Positions 61,761-64,000 of a stretch of DNA of 64,000 bases are shown piece by piece. Positions within the stretch are counted from its first letter, which is position 1; each line of letters begins with the position of its first letter. Below the pieces are notes generated by a model, which was given only the letters and a program-made list of their open reading frames with translations, was not told the origin of the DNA and did not search any database. The translations under genes and the position numbers were made by a program. Where the stretch lies: assembly GCF_012567685.1 (NCBI RefSeq), contig NZ_CP046184.1, forward strand, positions 138,192-202,191, written 5' to 3'. The stretch is from Enterobacteriaceae endosymbiont of Donacia marginata (lineage in GTDB: Bacteria > Pseudomonadota > Gammaproteobacteria > Enterobacterales > Enterobacteriaceae).

Positions 61761-62859
61761 TTATAAGCCTAATTTTAAACTAGCTTGAATAAATTTATCT
61801 AAATTACCATCAAGTACATACTGTACATCGTTAGTTTCTATACCTGTTCTTATATCTTTAATTTTTGAATTGTCTAAAATATAAGAACGTATTTGATAAC
61901 CCCAACTAATATTAAATTTTTTTTTTTCTATTTTTTTCTTTATTTTTTTTTTTATATTATTTTGTAATTCATATAATTTAAATTTTATTTGCTTCATAGC
62001 TTGAATTTTATTTTTATGTTGTGATCTATTATTTTGACATTGTGTTACTATTCCTGTTGGAATATGTGTAATACGTACAGCAGATTCTGTCCGATTTACA
62101 TGTTGACCACCTGCTCCAGAAGATCGATATACATCAATGCGTAAATCTTCTAAATTAATTAATATATTAATATCATCTTTAATTTCTGGATATATAAAAG
62201 TTGATGCAAAAGATGTATGTCTTCTTCCCGATGAACTAAAAGGACTTTTTCTAACTAAACGATGAATACCATTTTCTGTACGTAACCATCCAAAAGCATA
62301 ATCACCTATAATGTGTAATGTAGATGATTTAATTCCTATAATTTCTCCTGGAGATTCATTTATTATTTTTACTTGAAATTTTTTTTTTTCTGCCCATTTT
62401 AGATACATTTTCATTATTATTTTTGCCCAATCTTGAGATTCTATACCACCTGATCCAGATTGGATATCAATAAAACAATTTTTTTTATCATTTTTTTGAA
62501 TAAAAATTTTTTTAAATTCTAAATTATTTAGTTTTTTTTGGATATTAAATAATATTTTAATTGATTCTTCTAATATCTTTTTGTCATTAGTGTTAATTGC
62601 TAAATTAATTAATTCATTAATATCAATAATTTCTTGATTAATATAATCTAGAGACGATAATAAATTTTCAATATGTGTTTTTTTTTTATTCAAAGAAAAT
62701 AAATAATTAAAATTATCCCAAATATCAGGATTTTTAAGTTGATTTTTTATTATTAATAATTTTTTTTTATATTTTGAATAATTAAAGAAACCCCCTAATA
62801 AAAATATTTTTTTTTTTTATTTTTTTTAATTTATTTTTTATTAAGTAAATTTCTAACAT
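61761..62859 (-). CDS. prfB: Peptide chain release factor 2, expressed by programmed +1 frameshift
   Basis: RF2 terminates translation at UGA and UAA. The gene starts at the ATG at 62857-62859, seven bases from an AGGAGG site. Frame 0 runs 25 codons to an in-frame UAA (62782-62784). A +1 shift on CUU (62785-62787) then gives 340 more codons, total 365 aa, the E. coli length. The 25-codon leader ends RGFL (RGYL in E. coli) and the post-shift sequence aligns (KNPDIWDN with QPDVWNE). The SD-like AGGGGG is three bases before the shift codon, as in E. coli. GGQ (GAGGQHVNRT) and the RF2-specific SPF are present. A TTG at 62693 mimics a start but is internal. Confidence 0.95.
62782..62796 (-). promoter_or_regulatory. 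prfB +1 frameshift site with UAA stop
   Basis: Codons read AGG GGG TTT CTT TAA: the SD-like AGGGGG (62791-62796), the slippery CTT (62785-62787) and the stop (62782-62784). The E. coli site is AGG GGG TAT CTT TGA, so spacing and slip codon are the same but the stop is UAA. The G run is out of character for this AT-rich genome, which supports selection. Confidence 0.9.
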
Positions 62860-62997
62860 ATTCCTCCTAATTATTTATTAAAAAAAAATTAATTAGATTT
62901 AATATAAAAAATTAATTTTAATAATTTTATTTATATTAAAGTTAATATATTTAAAATTGGTAGAAGTTAAAATAAATAATTATATTAATAAAAAAAA

Positions 62998-63070
62998 TGG
63001 CCCTTGTTGGATTTGAACCAACGACCTAACGATTATGAGTCGTTTGCTCTAACCACTGAGCTAAAGGGCC
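62998..63070 (-). tRNA. tRNA-Ile2 (anticodon CAT, expected lysidine)
   Basis: The 73-base cloverleaf has anticodon CAT in ACGACTCATAATCGT. Sequence outside the anticodon matches E. coli ileX (acceptor GGCCC, AGCTCAGTGGTTAGAGCA, GGTCG-TGGTTCAA), not elongator or initiator tRNA-Met. It therefore most likely reads AUA after C34 is changed to lysidine by TilS. The 3' CCA is not encoded. Confidence 0.9.
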
Positions 63071-63083
63071 ATTAATATTAGAT

Positions 63084-63112
63084 AGTATGATATAATTTTA
63101 AATTTATTTCAA
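63084..63112 (-). promoter_or_regulatory. Probable promoter of tRNA-Ile2
   Basis: TTGAAA (63107-63112) and CATACT (63084-63089) on the minus strand are 17 bases apart and end 13 bases before the tRNA; the -10 box matches four of six. Confidence 0.5.
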
Positions 63113-63130
63113 TTAAATTTATATTTTTTT

Positions 63131-64000
63131 TTAATTAAGTAAATAAAATTTATCTTTTCCTCTTAAAATATATAAAAGAATTAATGATGGATGTTTATCT
63201 AAAATTTCTTTAACTTTTTTTATATCAGCTGTACGTTTTCTATTAATCGATAATATTATATCATCTTTTTTTAAACCTATTATTGCAGCAGGAGAATTAG
63301 GTAATACTTTTATAACTTTAACCGCAGTATTTTTCCCTATTTTAAAAAATATATTTCGATTTTTTAAATCTGTATTAATTAAGTCACTTCCTTCAATGCC
63401 ATAATACATCATATTTTTTGCAAAAGAATCATTATTACAATAATCATCCAATTTTATTTTTATATTTTTAAAAATACCTTTTCTTATAATTCCTAATTTA
63501 ACAATAGTACCTCTCATAAAAGTACTTATTTTTGCTTTTAATAAAGAATAACTATTAACTTGTTTTCCATTTAACGATACAATAATATCACCAGGTTTTA
63601 ATGGATTATTTTTAAATGGGACAATATCACGAATAAAAGTACCTTTACATAAATTCGAAATATTCATAACTTTAGCTAATTGAGGATCTAATTCAACTCC
63701 ATAAATTCCTAAAGAACCTCTTATTATTTTTCCAAATTTAATAAATTGATTAACTAAACTAACAACAGTATTGCTAGGTATAGCAAAACCGATTCCAATA
63801 TTACCTTCATTAGGTGTTAAAATAGCAGTATTAATTCCAATTAAATCTCCATTTAAATTAACTAATGCTCCACCAGAACTACCACGATTAATTGCAGCAT
63901 CTGTTTGAATAAAATTTTCAAAGTTTTCAATATTAAGTCCTGTTCTTCCTAATCCAGATATAATTCCAGATGTTACAGTTTCACCTAAACCATATGGATT
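63131..64000 (-). CDS. degP: Periplasmic serine protease/chaperone DegP (5' end outside window)
   Basis: DegP degrades or refolds misfolded envelope proteins. The reading frame is open from the stop at 63131 to the window edge (289 codons), so the N-terminal part, including the His and Asp of the triad, lies beyond 64000. The catalytic Ser is in GSSGGAL (codon 63875-63877; GNSGGAL in E. coli), followed by GIGFAIPSN and two PDZ domains ([24 protein letters not shown]) ending FYLLN. The region [13 protein letters not shown] and ALVNLNGD favours DegP over DegQ. The ATG at 63667 is internal. SurA and OmpA in the same window are functional partners. Confidence 0.88.
   Translation of the reverse strand, partial: NPYGLGETVTSGIISGLGRTGLNIENFENFIQTDAAINRGSSGGALVNLNGDLIGINTAILTPNEGNIGIGFAIPSNTVVSLVNQFIKFGKIIRGSLGIYGVELDPQLAKVMNISNLCKGTFIRDIVPFKNNPLKPGDIIVSLNGKQVNSYSLLKAKISTFMRGTIVKLGIIRKGIFKNIKIKLDDYCNNDSFAKNMMYYGIEGSDLINTDLKNRNIFFKIGKNTAVKVIKVLPNSPAAIIGLKKDDIILSINRKRTADIKKVKEILDKHPSLILLYILRGKDKFYLLN

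Noticed and set aside
61761..62693. A 310-codon prfB starting with TTG at 62693
   Set aside because: The TTG is an internal leucine codon. The true N-terminus lies upstream and is reached through the conserved +1 frameshift from the ATG at 62859, giving the expected 365 aa.
62998..63070. Calling the CAT-anticodon tRNA a methionine tRNA
   Set aside because: Acceptor, D-arm and T-arm sequences follow E. coli ileX rather than metT or metZ.

Overview
The window comes from a very AT-rich, strongly reduced gammaproteobacterial genome. Almost every gene has its best-known counterpart in Escherichia coli, at nearly the same protein length and often in the same local gene order. The intervening dispensable genes have been removed. 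This is the pattern of an obligate intracellular symbiont of an insect (Buchnera, Blochmannia or Wigglesworthia type, order Enterobacterales). I cannot name the genus from the sequence alone. Coding density is high. There is no insertion sequence, phage gene, CRISPR array or rRNA in the window.

Layout. 1-5.0 kb holds the peptidoglycan part of the division/cell-wall cluster (murD, murG, murC, ddlB), without ftsW, ftsQ, ftsA, ftsZ or lpxC at their usual places. 5.0-8.3 kb holds a DciA-like gene (opposite strand) and secA. 8.3-11.7 kb is the dnaK-dnaJ operon with a recognisable sigma-32 promoter. 11.8-18.7 kb holds pepA, valS, an ornithine carbamoyltransferase gene and a lone potD. 18.8-21.7 kb holds tRNA-Asn, prmB, aroC and a 2-Cys peroxiredoxin. 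21.8-30.1 kb holds rsmC-apaH-apaG-ksgA-surA, then divergent djlA, then acpS-era-rnc-lepB. 30.2-37.7 kb holds lepA, prlC, rlmB, miaA and mutL. 37.8-42.1 kb holds tRNA-Gly, orn, psd and the complete EF-P/beta-lysylation set (epmA, efp, epmB). 42.2-46.0 kb holds groEL-groES with a sigma-32 promoter, tRNA-Phe and an extended ompA. 46.0-58.1 kb holds ygfZ, carB-carA and the branched-chain amino acid set ilvC, ilvD, ilvE, ilvM, ilvG. 58.4-64.0 kb holds tRNA-Trp, fpr, tpiA, lysS, prfB (expressed through a +1 frameshift), tRNA-Ile2 and the C-terminal two thirds of degP.

Function. Retained systems are information processing (tRNA charging, release factor, ribosome methylation, EF-P, EF4), chaperones (DnaK/DnaJ/DjlA, GroESL), peptidoglycan precursor synthesis, secretion (SecA, LepB, SurA, DegP) and nutrient provisioning (carbamoyl phosphate/citrulline, chorismate, valine/isoleucine/leucine precursors). 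Missing at their syntenic sites are lpxC and lptD (LPS), pdxA and pdxJ (vitamin B6), ilvA and ilvY, and the division genes. This points to a simplified envelope and host dependence. Absence elsewhere in the genome cannot be judged from this window.

The most distinctive items are: a conserved prfB frameshift cassette whose in-frame stop is UAA rather than UGA; sigma-32 promoters kept at dnaK and groES in an otherwise AT-saturated background; a His-rich C-terminal extension on OmpA; and altered signature residues in MiaA, KsgA and Era. I saw no clearly new multi-gene system.
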